Shown: positions 1 to 8,178, numbered from the stretch's first letter. The stretch is 64,000 nt of DNA from Rhodopseudomonas rhenobacensis (GCF_014203125.1 NZ_JACHIH010000005.1:1-64000), one strand, 5' to 3'. Numbers and translations: made by a program. Notes: a model not told the origin generated them from the letters alone.

Positions 1-42
1 GTCTTCGAAGCACTCCGCAAATCGATCCATCGGCTGCTCCAT
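1..42 (-). CDS. Transposase, N-terminal 14 residues (partial; ISAs1-like)
   Basis: The fragment reads MEQPMDRFAECFED from an ATG at 42 and leaves the window at base 1. A Shine-Dalgarno-like AAGGAGG lies 12 bases upstream. The pattern 'MDRFAECFED' resembles the start of the DDE_Tnp_1-associated N-terminal domain of ISAs1-family transposases, which typically begin with a short Phe/Glu-rich stretch ending in '(E/P)DPR'. With only 14 residues this is a pattern call. It could instead be another short gene, but its position at a composition break inside a GTA gene favours a transposase. Confidence 0.4.
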   Translation of the reverse strand, partial: MEQPMDRFAECFED

Positions 43-109
43 CCGAATCGGGAGCCTCCTTCAGAATCAATTTCCCTCCGCTTCGCAACAGCTTACAAAT
101 TCCCACATG
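1..109 (-). mobile_element. Terminal part of an insertion sequence (ISAs1-like?), interrupting the DUF3168 gene
   Basis: The first ~110 bases are about 53% GC, against close to 70% in the next 100 bases, and in none of the three forward frames do they continue the DUF3168 protein that is recognisable from about 112. On the minus strand they carry AAGGAGG (55-61) followed by an ATG at 42 that opens a reading frame running off the window. This is the arrangement of an IS left end: terminal bases, leader, transposase start. The exact boundary (about 105-112) is not resolved, because neither the other end nor the target duplication is in the window. The ISAs1 assignment rests on 14 residues only and is an inference. 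Confidence 0.5.
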
Positions 110-237
110 CGATTCCCCTGGGCGGCCATCGGTTGGTCCATCTGCGCTTCGTGCTCGCCGACATCCGCCGCGAGGCCGATGGCCGCAGCTATCACGCCTT
201 GGTGCGGTTTCGCGCCGTCACCGAACCCACCACCTGA
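110..237 (+). pseudogene. GTA DUF3168 protein (RcGTA orfg8 type), 3' remnant
   Basis: Frame 1 reads 'PLGGHRLVHLRF' then 'DGRSYHALVRFRAVTEPT' and stops at 235-237. This is the typical C-terminus of the DUF3168 head-tail joining protein that precedes the major tail protein in GTA clusters and lambdoid-like phages. The family is about 130 residues long; only about the last 42 are recognisable. Upstream of about 110 the same frame happens to stay open to base 1, but the residues do not resemble the family and the composition changes. I read this as a gene truncated by the adjacent insertion sequence. Gene order (directly before the tail protein, 14-base gap) supports the identity. Confidence 0.6.
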
Positions 238-251
238 TCGGAGAGAGTTTC

Positions 252-659
252 ATGGGCGCGCAAAAGGGCAAGGACCTGCTGTTGAAGATTCATGACGGCG
301 CGGGCTTCGTCGCCGTCGCCGGACTACGCAGCCGCAAGATCGCGTTCAACGCCGAATTGGTCGACATCACCCATGCGGAATCGGTCGACCGTTGGCGCGA
401 ATTGCTGGCCGGCGCCGGGGTGCGCCGCGCCGCGATCTCCGGCCGCGGGCTGTTCAAGGACGCCGCCTCCGACGCTTTGGTGCGGCAGGCGTTCTTCGAC
501 GGCGCGATCAAGCCGTGCCAGGTGGTGGTGCCGGATTTCGGCATCATCGAAGGCGCGTTTCAGATCGCCAGCCTGGAATTCGCCGGCGAGCACAACGGCG
601 AGGTGACGTTCGATGTGGCGCTGGAATCGGCCGGCGCGTTGACGTTCGCGGCGGTGTGA
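252..659 (+). CDS. GTA/phage major tail protein, TP901-1 family
   Basis: A 135-residue protein that should polymerise into the tail tube of the gene transfer agent particle. The opening 'MGAQKGKDLLLKI', the central 'DITHAESVDRWRELL' and the C-terminal 'GEVTFDVALESAGALTF' are the hallmark segments of the TP901-1 tail protein family (RcGTA orfg9). GAGAGAG lies 4 bases upstream of the ATG. It sits between the DUF3168 remnant and the tail assembly gene, which is the conserved GTA order. If the insertion sequence upstream is polar, expression of this and later tail genes could depend on a promoter within the insertion sequence. Confidence 0.9.
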   Translation: MGAQKGKDLLLKIHDGAGFVAVAGLRSRKIAFNAELVDITHAESVDRWRELLAGAGVRRAAISGRGLFKDAASDALVRQAFFDGAIKPCQVVVPDFGIIEGAFQIASLEFAGEHNGEVTFDVALESAGALTFAAV

Positions 660-696
660 GGCTGGACCTCTCTGGAGGGGAAAGAAAGGAATTTCC

Positions 697-1035
697 ATGC
701 CCAACAAATATCGCGGCGAGATCGAGGCCGAGCTCGGCGGCCGGCGCCGCACGCTGGTGCTGACGCTGGGCGCGCTGGCCGAACTCGAAGCCGCGTTCGG
801 CGCCGCCGATCTGGTTGCGCTGGCGGAACGGTTCGGCGCAGGCCGCCTCAGCGCGCGCGACCTGGTGCGGATCATCGGCGCGGGTCTGCGCGGCGCCGGC
901 GAGCCGATCAGCGATGACGAGGTCGCGGCGATGACGGCAGAGCGCGGCGCCGCCGGCTTCGTGCGGATCGCCGCCGAACTGATCGCCGCGACCTTCGACG
1001 ATACGGGCGTCGCCGACGCGGGCACCGCGCGATGA
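697..1035 (+). CDS. GTA tail assembly protein, gp10 family
   Basis: A 112-residue protein of the GTA_gp10 / phage tail assembly chaperone type (RcGTA orfg10). The N-terminus 'MPNKYRGEIEAELGGRRRTLVLTLGALAELE' region and the following Leu/Ala-rich helix are typical: the family often begins with 'N..RGE....GG....L..TL.ALAELE'. It is predicted to chaperone the tape measure during tail assembly, together with the next small gene. AAAGGA lies about 8 bases before the start. The stop overlaps the next start (ATGACGG, 1032-1035), which indicates translational coupling. Confidence 0.88.
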   Translation: MPNKYRGEIEAELGGRRRTLVLTLGALAELEAAFGAADLVALAERFGAGRLSARDLVRIIGAGLRGAGEPISDDEVAAMTAERGAAGFVRIAAELIAATFDDTGVADAGTAR

Positions 1036-1259
1036 CGGCGTTTGCACCAAAGCCGTTTCCCTGGGCCGAGGCGATGCGGTTCGGCTTCGGCGTGCTGCGT
1101 CTGGCGCCGCGGGAGTTCTGGGCGATGACGCCGCGCGAATTGGCCCACGCCATCGTCGCGGTGCGCGGCGTGGCGGCCGCGCCGCTCGACCGCGCAACGC
1201 TCGACGCGTTGCTGCGGCGATTTCCGGATCGCGTCGATGCTTCGGGAGAGCGAGCATGA
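1032..1259 (+). CDS. GTA tail assembly chaperone, rcc01693 family
   Basis: A 75-residue protein overlapping both neighbours by 4 bases (ATGA at 1032 and at 1256). The sequence 'PWAEAMRFGFGVLRLAPREFWAMTPREL' is the signature of the small rcc01693 family (RcGTA orfg10.1, Phage_TAC_6/TIGR02216). Like phage gpG/gpGT, the pair with the previous gene probably coats the tape measure before tube polymerisation; this role is inferred from phage tail biology. It is too small for other domains. Confidence 0.88.
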   Translation: MTAFAPKPFPWAEAMRFGFGVLRLAPREFWAMTPRELAHAIVAVRGVAAAPLDRATLDALLRRFPDRVDASGERA

Positions 1260-1840
1260 CCGACACCACCGACACCACTCTGCTCGACACCGCGACCGAG
1301 CTCGACAGTCTGGACCTGAAGACCCGCGAGCTCTCGAGCTCCGCCAACGGCTTCGCGCGGGCGATGACGGCCGCGTTTTCGAGTTCGATCACCGGCGGCA
1401 AGCAGTTCGACGAGGTCTTGAAATCGCTGACCTTGCGGATCTCGGATCTCGCGGTGCGGATGGCGTTCAAGCCGCTGGAAGGCGCGCTGTCGAGCGGGTT
1501 GCAGAGCCTGATATCCGGATTGACGAGCAGCGGCGCAACCTTGCTGCAAGGCAACGCGCTCGGCGCCGTGAAACCGTTCGCTGCCGGCGGGGTGATCGGG
1601 ACGCCGAGCTACTTCCCGATGCTGGGCGGCGGCGTCGGGCTCGCCGGCGAGGCCGGCCCCGAAGCGATCATGCCGCTCCAGCGCGGCGCGGACGGCCGGC
1701 TCGGCGTCGCCGCCCAGGGCGGCGGCAACAGCATCAATGTGCAGATCGCCACGCCCGACGTCGACAGCTTCCGCCGCTCCGAGAGCTACATCACCGGGCA
1801 GATCGCGCGTGCGGTGTCGCGCGGCCAACGCGGGCTGTGA
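1256..1840 (+). CDS. GTA tail tape measure protein (short)
   Basis: A 194-residue protein, very short for a tape measure but in the range of GTA orfg11 proteins, consistent with the small tail of GTA particles. It has an N-terminal helical region (about 1-80), a Gly/Ser-rich stretch around 80-105, and the motif 'GEAGPEAIMPL' near residue 130, which is characteristic of tape-measure C-termini. The start overlaps the previous stop (ATGA). The gene is followed by a palindromic repeat before DUF2460. Its length should set tail length, so it predicts a stubby tail. Confidence 0.85.
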   Translation: MTDTTDTTLLDTATELDSLDLKTRELSSSANGFARAMTAAFSSSITGGKQFDEVLKSLTLRISDLAVRMAFKPLEGALSSGLQSLISGLTSSGATLLQGNALGAVKPFAAGGVIGTPSYFPMLGGGVGLAGEAGPEAIMPLQRGADGRLGVAAQGGGNSINVQIATPDVDSFRRSESYITGQIARAVSRGQRGL

Positions 1841-1858
1841 GCGGCGGTCACCCATCAT

Positions 1859-2000
1859 CGCGTGCCCCGGACACGCTGCCCCGCGCCGCGCCAGCGGCGT
1901 GACGCAGTGTGAGCCGGGGCCGTCTCGAACACAGCCTCCGTAACGGTCCCGGCTCACGACGCAGCGCCAAGGCGCCACGTCGCGTCCGGGACACGGCGCA
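1859..2000. repeat. Palindromic intergenic repeat, family A, copy 1
   Basis: Nested inverted repeats fill most of the gap between the tape measure and DUF2460 genes. The outer arms are GTGCCCCGGACACG and CGTCCGGGACACG. The inner arms are GAGCCGGGGCCGT and ACGGTCCCGGCTC. The same pattern, with the same core words CCGGGACCGTTAC and GTAACGGCCCCGG, recurs near 8.0 kb, so this is a dispersed element and not a gene-specific site. It could form a large hairpin in mRNA and reduce readthrough or stabilise the upstream message. Confidence 0.7.
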
Positions 2001-2030
2001 TGAATTTCCGCGACTGAAGCAGAGCGATCC

Positions 2031-2669
2031 ATGACCGGCTTTCACGAGATCCTGTTTCCGCTCGACGTCGCGCTGAACAGCGCCGGCGGGCCGGAGCGGC
2101 GCACCGACATCGTGTCGTTCGGCTCCGGCCGCGAACAGCGCAACGCGCGCTGGGCGCAGTCGCGGCGGCGTTACGACGCCGGCTACGGCGTCAAGACGCT
2201 GCAGGCGTTGCAGGCGGTGGTGGCGTTCTTCGAGGAGCGCCGCGGCCAGCTCTACGGCTTTCGCTGGCGCGACCGGCTCGATCATGCCTCAAACGCGCAG
2301 GGCGGGGCGCCGTCCCCGCTCGACCAGGGCATCGGCATCGGCGACGGCACCACCGCGGCGTTTCAATTGGTGAAGACTTATGGGGCGGGCTTTGCGCCGT
2401 ATGCGCGGCCGATCGCAAAGCCGGTGGCGGGCTCGGTGCGGGTGGCGGTCGGCGGCAGCGAACTCGCCGCCGGCGCGTTCAGTTGCGATTCCACCACCGG
2501 CCAGGTGCGGTTTCTCGCCGGCCACATTCCGCCGCCGGGCGCTGCTATCACCGCGGGGTTTACGTTCGACGTGCCGGTGCGGTTCGACACCGATTATCTC
2601 GAGGTCGATCTGTCGGCGTTCGCCGCCGGCGCGATTCCGAAGATCCCGCTGGTCGAGATCAGGGTGTGA
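2031..2669 (+). CDS. GTA DUF2460 distal tail protein (orfg12 type)
   Basis: A 212-residue protein of the DUF2460/TIGR02217 family. The motifs 'FHEILFPLDVALNSAGGPERRTDIV', 'RNARWAQSRRRYD' (residues about 42-54) and 'FFEERRGQLYGFRWRDRLDH' are diagnostic. In the RcGTA particle this product is a distal tail protein at the baseplate. It lies between two palindromic repeats, so unlike its neighbours it is not translationally coupled to either side. No strong ribosome site is seen; AGAG lies about 8 bases before the ATG. Confidence 0.9.
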   Translation: MTGFHEILFPLDVALNSAGGPERRTDIVSFGSGREQRNARWAQSRRRYDAGYGVKTLQALQAVVAFFEERRGQLYGFRWRDRLDHASNAQGGAPSPLDQGIGIGDGTTAAFQLVKTYGAGFAPYARPIAKPVAGSVRVAVGGSELAAGAFSCDSTTGQVRFLAGHIPPPGAAITAGFTFDVPVRFDTDYLEVDLSAFAAGAIPKIPLVEIRV

Positions 2670-2680
2670 GCTGAAAAACC

Positions 2681-2767
2681 GTAGGGTGGGCAAAGCGCAG
2701 CGTGCCCACCTGACACTGCCGGGCGCTCGTGGTGGGCACGGCGCAAGAGCGCCTTTGCCCACCCTAC
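2681..2767. repeat. Palindromic intergenic repeat, family C
   Basis: The arms GTAGGGTGGGCAAAGCG (2681-2697) and CTTTGCCCACCCTAC (2753-2767) are near-perfect inverse complements flanking a second internal pair (GTGCCCACC and GGTGGGCAC). This 'GTAGGGTGGGCAAAG' element is a common dispersed repeat in Bradyrhizobiaceae genomes. It occupies the junction between the DUF2460 and DUF2163 genes and contains an in-frame ATG (2729) that would extend the next gene, which is a reason to reject that longer start. Confidence 0.75.
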
Positions 2768-2803
2768 GAGTTGGCCTTCCAGGGAAGGGTGAAGGAGATC
2801 CAT

Positions 2804-3703
2804 ATGCGTAGCATCCCCGCGGCCCTGCAGGCCAAGCTCGATAGCGGCGCCACCACGCTGGCGCAGTGCTGGATCGTGACGCGGCGCGACGGCGGCGTGC
2901 TCGGCTTCACCGATCACGACCAGGATCTTGTGATCGATGGCGTGGCGTGCCTCGCCGGCACCGGCTTCACCGCCTCGGAAGCCTCGCAGCGCTTCGATCT
3001 GTCGGTCGACGGCAGCGAGATTTCCGGCGCGCTCAGCGACGACAGTTTGCGCGAAGCTGACCTCGCCGCCGGGCGCTACGACGCCGCCTCGGTCGCGAGC
3101 TACCTGGTCGACTGGTCGGAGCCGGCGCTGCGCGTGCTCACCGCACGCGGCACGCTCGGCGAGGTCAAGCGCGAGGGCGAAGCCTTCACCGCGGAATTGC
3201 GCGGGCTGGCCGATCTGTTGTCGCAAGAGAGCGGCCGGCTCTACACCGCGAGTTGCGGCGCCGATCTCGGCGACGCGCGCTGCCGCGTCGATCTGGCGAA
3301 TCCCGCGTGGCGCGGCGGCGGCGTCGTCACCGCGATCCTCGGCGTGTCGCTGATCGCGGTGTCGGGGCTCGACGGCTTCGCCGATGCGCTGTTCAGCGCC
3401 GGGCGATTGAATTGGACCAGCGGCGGCAATGCTGGCACCGGCGTCGAGATCAAGCTGCATCGCAGGCTTGCCGGCGCGGTGCAGCTCAGCCTGTGGCAGG
3501 CAGCCGCCGAGCCGATCGCGCTCGGCGACGGCTTCACCGTCACCGCGGGTTGCGACAAGCGTTTCGCGACCTGCCGCGATCGCTTCGGCAACGCGGATAA
3601 TTTCCGCGGCTTCCCGCAGATCCCCGGCAACGACTTCGTCATCAGCTATCCGGTGGCGGGCTCCGGCGGCAGCACCGACGATATGCCACCACTCATCGGA
3701 TGA
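2804..3703 (+). CDS. GTA DUF2163 baseplate hub protein (orfg13 type)
   Basis: A 299-residue protein of the DUF2163/phage BR0599 family. Recognisable parts are 'GVLGFTDHDQDLVIDGV' (about residues 30-46), 'GFTASEASQRFDLSVDGSE', and the cysteine-containing C-terminal half 'CGADLGDARCRVD', 'CDKRFATCRDRFGN' and 'NFRGFPQIPGND'. In GTA and related siphophage tails this is a hub protein, and the four-cysteine C-terminal part binds an iron-sulphur cluster in related tail proteins (family knowledge). I chose the ATG at 2804, preceded by GAAGGAG at 2791-2797; an upstream in-frame ATG lies inside a repeat. The stop overlaps the next start. Confidence 0.9.
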   Translation: MRSIPAALQAKLDSGATTLAQCWIVTRRDGGVLGFTDHDQDLVIDGVACLAGTGFTASEASQRFDLSVDGSEISGALSDDSLREADLAAGRYDAASVASYLVDWSEPALRVLTARGTLGEVKREGEAFTAELRGLADLLSQESGRLYTASCGADLGDARCRVDLANPAWRGGGVVTAILGVSLIAVSGLDGFADALFSAGRLNWTSGGNAGTGVEIKLHRRLAGAVQLSLWQAAAEPIALGDGFTVTAGCDKRFATCRDRFGNADNFRGFPQIPGNDFVISYPVAGSGGSTDDMPPLIG

Positions 3704-4152
3704 CGCTCATGACCTCGACAGCATTGACCCGCGCCGCGATCGTCGCCGAGGCGCGCAGCTGGATCGGCACGCGCTATCGGCATCAGGCCTCCTGCAAGGG
3801 CGTCGGCTGCGATTGCTTAGGGCTGGTGCGCGGGGTGTGGCGCGGCTGCCTCGGCGCGGAGCCGGAGACGCCTCCGGCCTACGCACCGGACTGGGCCGAG
3901 GCCGGCGGCGAGGACACGCTTGCCGCGGCGGCGCTACGGCATCTCGTGCCGATTCCGCCCGAAGCATTCAGCACCGGCGACGTGCTGCTGTTCCGCTGGC
4001 GCGACGACTGCGTCGCCAAGCATCTGGCGATCGCCGGCTCCGCGCACAGCATGATCCACGCCCATGACGGCGCCGCAGTCTGCGAGGTCGCGATCGCGCC
4101 GTGGTGGCGGCGGCGACTGGCCTTCGCGTTTTCGTTTCCCGGAGTGAAGTGA
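3700..4152 (+). CDS. GTA NlpC/P60 family peptidase (orfg14 type)
   Basis: A 150-residue NlpC/P60 (TIGR02219) peptidase expected at the tail tip, where it cleaves the recipient peptidoglycan. The catalytic Cys is in 'GVGCDCLGLVRGVWRG' (about residues 28-43) and the catalytic His in 'DCVAKHLAIAG' (about 101-111). The start at 3700 overlaps the previous stop; a second ATG at 3709 is possible. The stop shares a base with the next start (TGATG, 4150-4154), so the whole orfg13-14-15 block is translationally coupled. Confidence 0.9.
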   Translation: MTLMTSTALTRAAIVAEARSWIGTRYRHQASCKGVGCDCLGLVRGVWRGCLGAEPETPPAYAPDWAEAGGEDTLAAAALRHLVPIPPEAFSTGDVLLFRWRDDCVAKHLAIAGSAHSMIHAHDGAAVCEVAIAPWWRRRLAFAFSFPGVK

Positions 4153-7100
4153 TGGCCGCACTGGTGCTCTCGATTGCCGGCGGCGCCGTCGGCGCGCTGT
4201 TCGGCCCGGTCGGCGCCATCGCCGGGCGGCTCGCCGGCGCGCTGGTCGGCAACGCCGTCGATCGCTCGCTGTTCGGCAGCGACCGCAAGGTCGAAGGGCC
4301 GCGGCTCGCCGATCTCGAGGTGATGGCCTCGACCGAAGGCGCGCCGATCCCGCGGGTCTACGGCCGCGCGCGGCTGTCCGGCCAGGTGATCTGGGCCACC
4401 GACCTCGAAGAGGTGATCTCCAGCGAAACCAGCTCCGGCGGCAAGGGATCGGGCGGTCAGAGCACGACCACGACCACCTACGCTTACTTCGCCAATTTCG
4501 CGGTCGGGCTGTGCGAGGGCGTGATCGGCCGGGTGGGGCGGATCTGGGCCGACGGCAAGCCGCTCGACCTGGCCCAGCTCAGCATCCGGGTGCATCGCGG
4601 CACCGAACAGCAGAGCGCCGACGAACTGATCGTCGCCAAGGAAGGCGCCGCCGACGCGCCGGCCTATCGCGGGCTGGCCTATGTGGTGTTCGAGCGGCTG
4701 CCGCTGAAGGATTTCGGCAACCGGATTCCGCAATTGTCGTTTGAGATCATCCGGCCGATCGGCGCGCTCGAACAGATGGTGCGCGCGGTGACGCTGATCC
4801 CCGGCACCACCGAGTTCGGTTACGAGCCCTCCGCGGTGGTGCGCAGCGTCGGCTTCGGCGCCTCGGCGCAGGAGAATCGCCACGTCAGCCACGCGGTCAG
4901 CGACGTCGACGCCGCGCTCGACGATCTGCAGGGCGTCTGCCCCAACCTCGAACGCGTCGCGCTGGTGGTGGCCTGGTTCGGCTCCGACCTGCGCGCCGGA
5001 CAATGTCTGGTGCGTCCGGCGATCGAGAACGCCAGCAAGGTGACCACCCCGATGCGATGGTCGGTGGACGGCGTAAGCCGCGCCACCGCGCCGGTGGTGT
5101 CGCAGGTCAACGGCCGGCCGGCCTATGGCGGCACGCCGTCCGACGACAGCGTGGTGCATCTGATCCGCGAGCTGAAGGCGCGCGGCTTGAAGGTGACGTT
5201 CTATCCCTTCGTGATGATGGATATTCCGGCCGGCAATGGCCGGCCCGATCCGTGGAGCGGGGCGGCGTCGCAGCCGCCGTATCCCTGGCGCGGCCGCATC
5301 AGCTGCGATCCGGCGCCGGGCCGGCCGGGTTCGCCGCAGGGCACCGCGGCGGCGGCGGCCCAGGTGCAGCAGTTCTTCACCGGCGGGAGCTGGAATTATC
5401 GCCGCATGGTGCTGCACTACGCGCAGCTCGCGGTCGCGGCCGGCGGTGTCGATGCGTTCCTGATCGGCTCGGAATTGAAGGCGCTGACCCGGGTGCGCTC
5501 CGGCGTCGGCGTCTATCCGGCGGTGCAGGCGCTGGCCTCGCTCGCCGCCGAGGTCAAGGCGATCGTCGGCGGCGCGCTGGTGACCTACGGCGCCGACTGG
5601 ACCGAATACGGCGCCGACGCGGTGACGGCGGACGCATCCGAGCTGCGGTTTCCGCTCGATCCGTTGTGGGCGCATCCGGCGATCGGCGCGGTCGGCATCG
5701 ATTACTACGCGCCGCTCTCGGACTGGCGTGACGGCGGCGCGCATCGCGACGCGGCGATCGCGCCGTCGATCTACGATCGCGGCTATCTCGCCGGCAATGT
5801 CCGGGCCGGCGAGGGCTACGACTGGTACTACGCCGATGACGCCGCGCGCGCTGCGCAAGCGCGGGCGCCGATCACCGACGGCCGCGGCAAGCCATGGACG
5901 TTTCGCGTCAAGGATCTGTGGGCGTGGTGGAGCAATCCGCATTACGAGCGCAGCGGCGGCAGCGAACTCGCGGCGCCGACGGCGTGGGTGCCGCGCAGCA
6001 AGCCGATCTGGATCACCGAGGTCGGCTGCCCCGCGGTCGACAAGGGCGCCAACCAGCCGAGCGTGTTTCCCGATCCGAAATCCAGCGAGAATTTCATTCC
6101 GTATTTTTCAAGCGGCGAGCGCGACGACCTGATGCAGCGCCGCTATCTGGAAGCGCTGATCTCGGCGTTCGATCCGGCGTTCGGCGCCAGCGACGCGCAA
6201 AATCCGCTGTCGCCGGTCTATGGCGGGCGGATGATCGAGGTCTCGGCGATCCATCTGTGGACCTGGGACGCGCGGCCCTATCCGGTGTTTCCGGCGGCCG
6301 ATGATGTGTGGGGCGATGCCCCGAACTGGTCGACCGGGCACTGGCTGAACGGCCGGCTCGGCGGCGCGCCGCTCGACGCGCTGGTGGCGGCGCAGCTGCG
6401 CGACGCCGGGGTTTCCGGCGTCGATAGTTCAGCGTTGCGCGAAATCTGCGACGGCTATGTGGTCGACCGGCCGATGTCGCCGCGGGCGATGATCGAGCCG
6501 CTCGCCGCGGCTTATGCGTTCGATGCCCATGCGGCCGCGGGCTTGTTGCGATTTGTGCCGCGCGGCGGGCTGCCGGTGGCCGAATTCGGCGAAGACGATC
6601 TGGTGCTGCCGGACAAAGGCGCGCCGAGCCGGCTGACGCGGGCGCAGGAGACCGAGCTGCCGCGCGAAGTGGCGCTCGGCTTCAGCGACGCGCTGGCGGA
6701 TTATCGGCGCTCCGCGGTGACCTCGCGGCGGCTGGTCGGCGGCGCCAACCGCATTGTGCAATCCGACCTCGCGGTGATCAGCAACGCCGCCGCCGCCAGG
6801 CGCCGCGCCGAGATCTTCCTGCAGGATCTGTGGGCCGGGCGGGAGACCGCGCTGTTTGGGCTGGGGCTCGACCGGCTGGCATTGGCACCGGGCGACGTGG
6901 TGGCGCTGACGCTCAGCGGCCGCCGCCGGCTGTTCGAGATCGAGGAATTGGTCGATACCATGGCGCGGCAGATCAAGGCGCGCAGCATCGATCCCGAGGT
7001 GTTCGCCGCACCGCTGCCGGCGATCTCGCCGCCGCGGCCGAGCATTCCGCCGGCGCTGGGCCCGGTGCTGGCGTTGCCGCTCGAACTGCCGTCGCTCGAT

Positions 7101-7991
7101 AATAAGACTCCGCCGACGCTGATGCGGCTTGCGGTCGCCGCCAATCCGTGGCCGGGATCGGTGACCATCTGGTCGTCGTCCGACGGCACCAGCTTCACGC
7201 CAAGTGCAATTGCGGCGGCGCCGTCGACCATCGGCCAGACGCTCGACCCGCTGCCGGCCGCGGCACCGGCGCGCTGGGATCGCGCCGGCCGCTTCCGGGT
7301 GCAGCTGGCGCGCGGAACGCTGAGCTCGCTGAGCGACGCCCGCGTGCTGGAAGGCGGCAACGCCGCGGCGCTGCAGACGCCCACCGGCGCGTGGGAGATC
7401 GTGCAATTCGCCAACGCCGAATTGGTCGGCGGCAACACCTATCTGCTGTCGCGGCTGTTGCGCGGCCAGCTCGGCAGCGAGCACGCGATCGCCGAGACGC
7501 TGCCGGCGGGCGCGGCTTTCGTACTGCTCAACCAGCATCTGGTGCCGATCGCGCGCGGGCTCGATGCGCTCGGCCGGCCGCTGCAGCTGCGGTTGGCGGC
7601 GAGCGGCCGCAGCCATGACGACGCGATGGCGGTGGCGCTGACGGCGACGCCGGGCGCCACCGCGTTGCGGCCGCTGGCGCCGGTGCAGCTTCGCGCGGCA
7701 CGGCAGGCCGATGGCATCCACATCAGCTGGATCCGCCGCACTCGCCTTGACGGCGACGGCTGGAACGACGAGGTGCCGCTCGGCGAGGAGATCGAGGCCT
7801 ATCGGCTGCAGATTGTGTCCGGCGCGGTGGTGGTGCGCAGCATCGCCTGCAACGCCCCGCAGGCACTCTATGCCAACGCCGACGAGCTCGCCGATTTCGG
7901 CGCGGCGCAGACCGCGCTGCACATTCGCGTCGCGCAGCTGTCCAGCACCGTCGGCGCCGGCTTTCCCGCCGAGCGCACGCTCGCCGTGTAA
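4152..7991 (+). CDS. GTA host-specificity/tail-fibre hub protein with TIM-barrel domain (orfg15 type)
   Basis: A 1279-residue protein, close to the roughly 1300 of RcGTA orfg15. It has a Gly/Ala-rich N-terminal segment (about 1-35), a baseplate-like region, the GTA TIM-barrel-like domain at about 430-740 (containing 'GVDAFLIGSELKALT' and 'PIWITEVGCPAVDKG'), and a phage-tail_3 type domain at about 770-960. The C-terminal third, with FN3-like strands, probably makes surface contacts. It is the central tail-tip megaprotein for receptor engagement. I chose the ATG at 4152 because it couples to the peptidase stop; the frame is open 51 bases further upstream inside that gene. It is followed by a palindromic repeat. 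Confidence 0.92.
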   Translation: MAALVLSIAGGAVGALFGPVGAIAGRLAGALVGNAVDRSLFGSDRKVEGPRLADLEVMASTEGAPIPRVYGRARLSGQVIWATDLEEVISSETSSGGKGSGGQSTTTTTYAYFANFAVGLCEGVIGRVGRIWADGKPLDLAQLSIRVHRGTEQQSADELIVAKEGAADAPAYRGLAYVVFERLPLKDFGNRIPQLSFEIIRPIGALEQMVRAVTLIPGTTEFGYEPSAVVRSVGFGASAQENRHVSHAVSDVDAALDDLQGVCPNLERVALVVAWFGSDLRAGQCLVRPAIENASKVTTPMRWSVDGVSRATAPVVSQVNGRPAYGGTPSDDSVVHLIRELKARGLKVTFYPFVMMDIPAGNGRPDPWSGAASQPPYPWRGRISCDPAPGRPGSPQGTAAAAAQVQQFFTGGSWNYRRMVLHYAQLAVAAGGVDAFLIGSELKALTRVRSGVGVYPAVQALASLAAEVKAIVGGALVTYGADWTEYGADAVTADASELRFPLDPLWAHPAIGAVGIDYYAPLSDWRDGGAHRDAAIAPSIYDRGYLAGNVRAGEGYDWYYADDAARAAQARAPITDGRGKPWTFRVKDLWAWWSNPHYERSGGSELAAPTAWVPRSKPIWITEVGCPAVDKGANQPSVFPDPKSSENFIPYFSSGERDDLMQRRYLEALISAFDPAFGASDAQNPLSPVYGGRMIEVSAIHLWTWDARPYPVFPAADDVWGDAPNWSTGHWLNGRLGGAPLDALVAAQLRDAGVSGVDSSALREICDGYVVDRPMSPRAMIEPLAAAYAFDAHAAAGLLRFVPRGGLPVAEFGEDDLVLPDKGAPSRLTRAQETELPREVALGFSDALADYRRSAVTSRRLVGGANRIVQSDLAVISNAAAARRRAEIFLQDLWAGRETALFGLGLDRLALAPGDVVALTLSGRRRLFEIEELVDTMARQIKARSIDPEVFAAPLPAISPPRPSIPPALGPVLALPLELPSLDNKTPPTLMRLAVAANPWPGSVTIWSSSDGTSFTPSAIAAAPSTIGQTLDPLPAAAPARWDRAGRFRVQLARGTLSSLSDARVLEGGNAAALQTPTGAWEIVQFANAELVGGNTYLLSRLLRGQLGSEHAIAETLPAGAAFVLLNQHLVPIARGLDALGRPLQLRLAASGRSHDDAMAVALTATPGATALRPLAPVQLRAARQADGIHISWIRRTRLDGDGWNDEVPLGEEIEAYRLQIVSGAVVVRSIACNAPQALYANADELADFGAAQTALHIRVAQLSSTVGAGFPAERTLAV

Positions 7992-7996
7992 GGGGC

Positions 7997-8136
7997 CGTG
8001 TCCCGGGCGCGATGCGGCACGCAGGGCCGCTTCGCAGAACCGGGACCGTTACATATGCCGAGTTCCGTAACGGCCCCGGCTCTGCAGCGCACCACGCCGC
8101 AAACGCGGCGTCGTGCGCTGCGTCCGGGGCACGCCG
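7997..8136. repeat. Palindromic intergenic repeat, family A, copy 2
   Basis: This is the same nested architecture as the repeat near 1.9 kb. The outer arms are GTGTCCCGGGCGCG and CGTCCGGGGCACG. The inner arms are ACCGGGACCGTTAC and GTAACGGCCCCGG around a short AT-containing loop. It separates the tail hub gene from the DUF2793 gene. The arms differ between copies while pairing is kept, which suggests that the folded structure is under selection or that the element spreads as a hairpin. Confidence 0.7.
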
Positions 8137-8178
8137 GATGAACGACCAGCAGTCAGCAGCGAGCGCGAGGAAAAGGCC

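Noticed and set aside
107-295. Short forward frame with an ATG at 107
   Set aside because: It is out of frame with the DUF3168 remnant and runs into the tail protein gene; its composition is that of a shadow frame.
3879-5942. Long minus-strand open frame of 687 codons
   Set aside because: It lies antisense to the peptidase and tail-hub genes; long antisense frames are common in GC-rich DNA, and its Arg/His/Ala-rich product has no domain.
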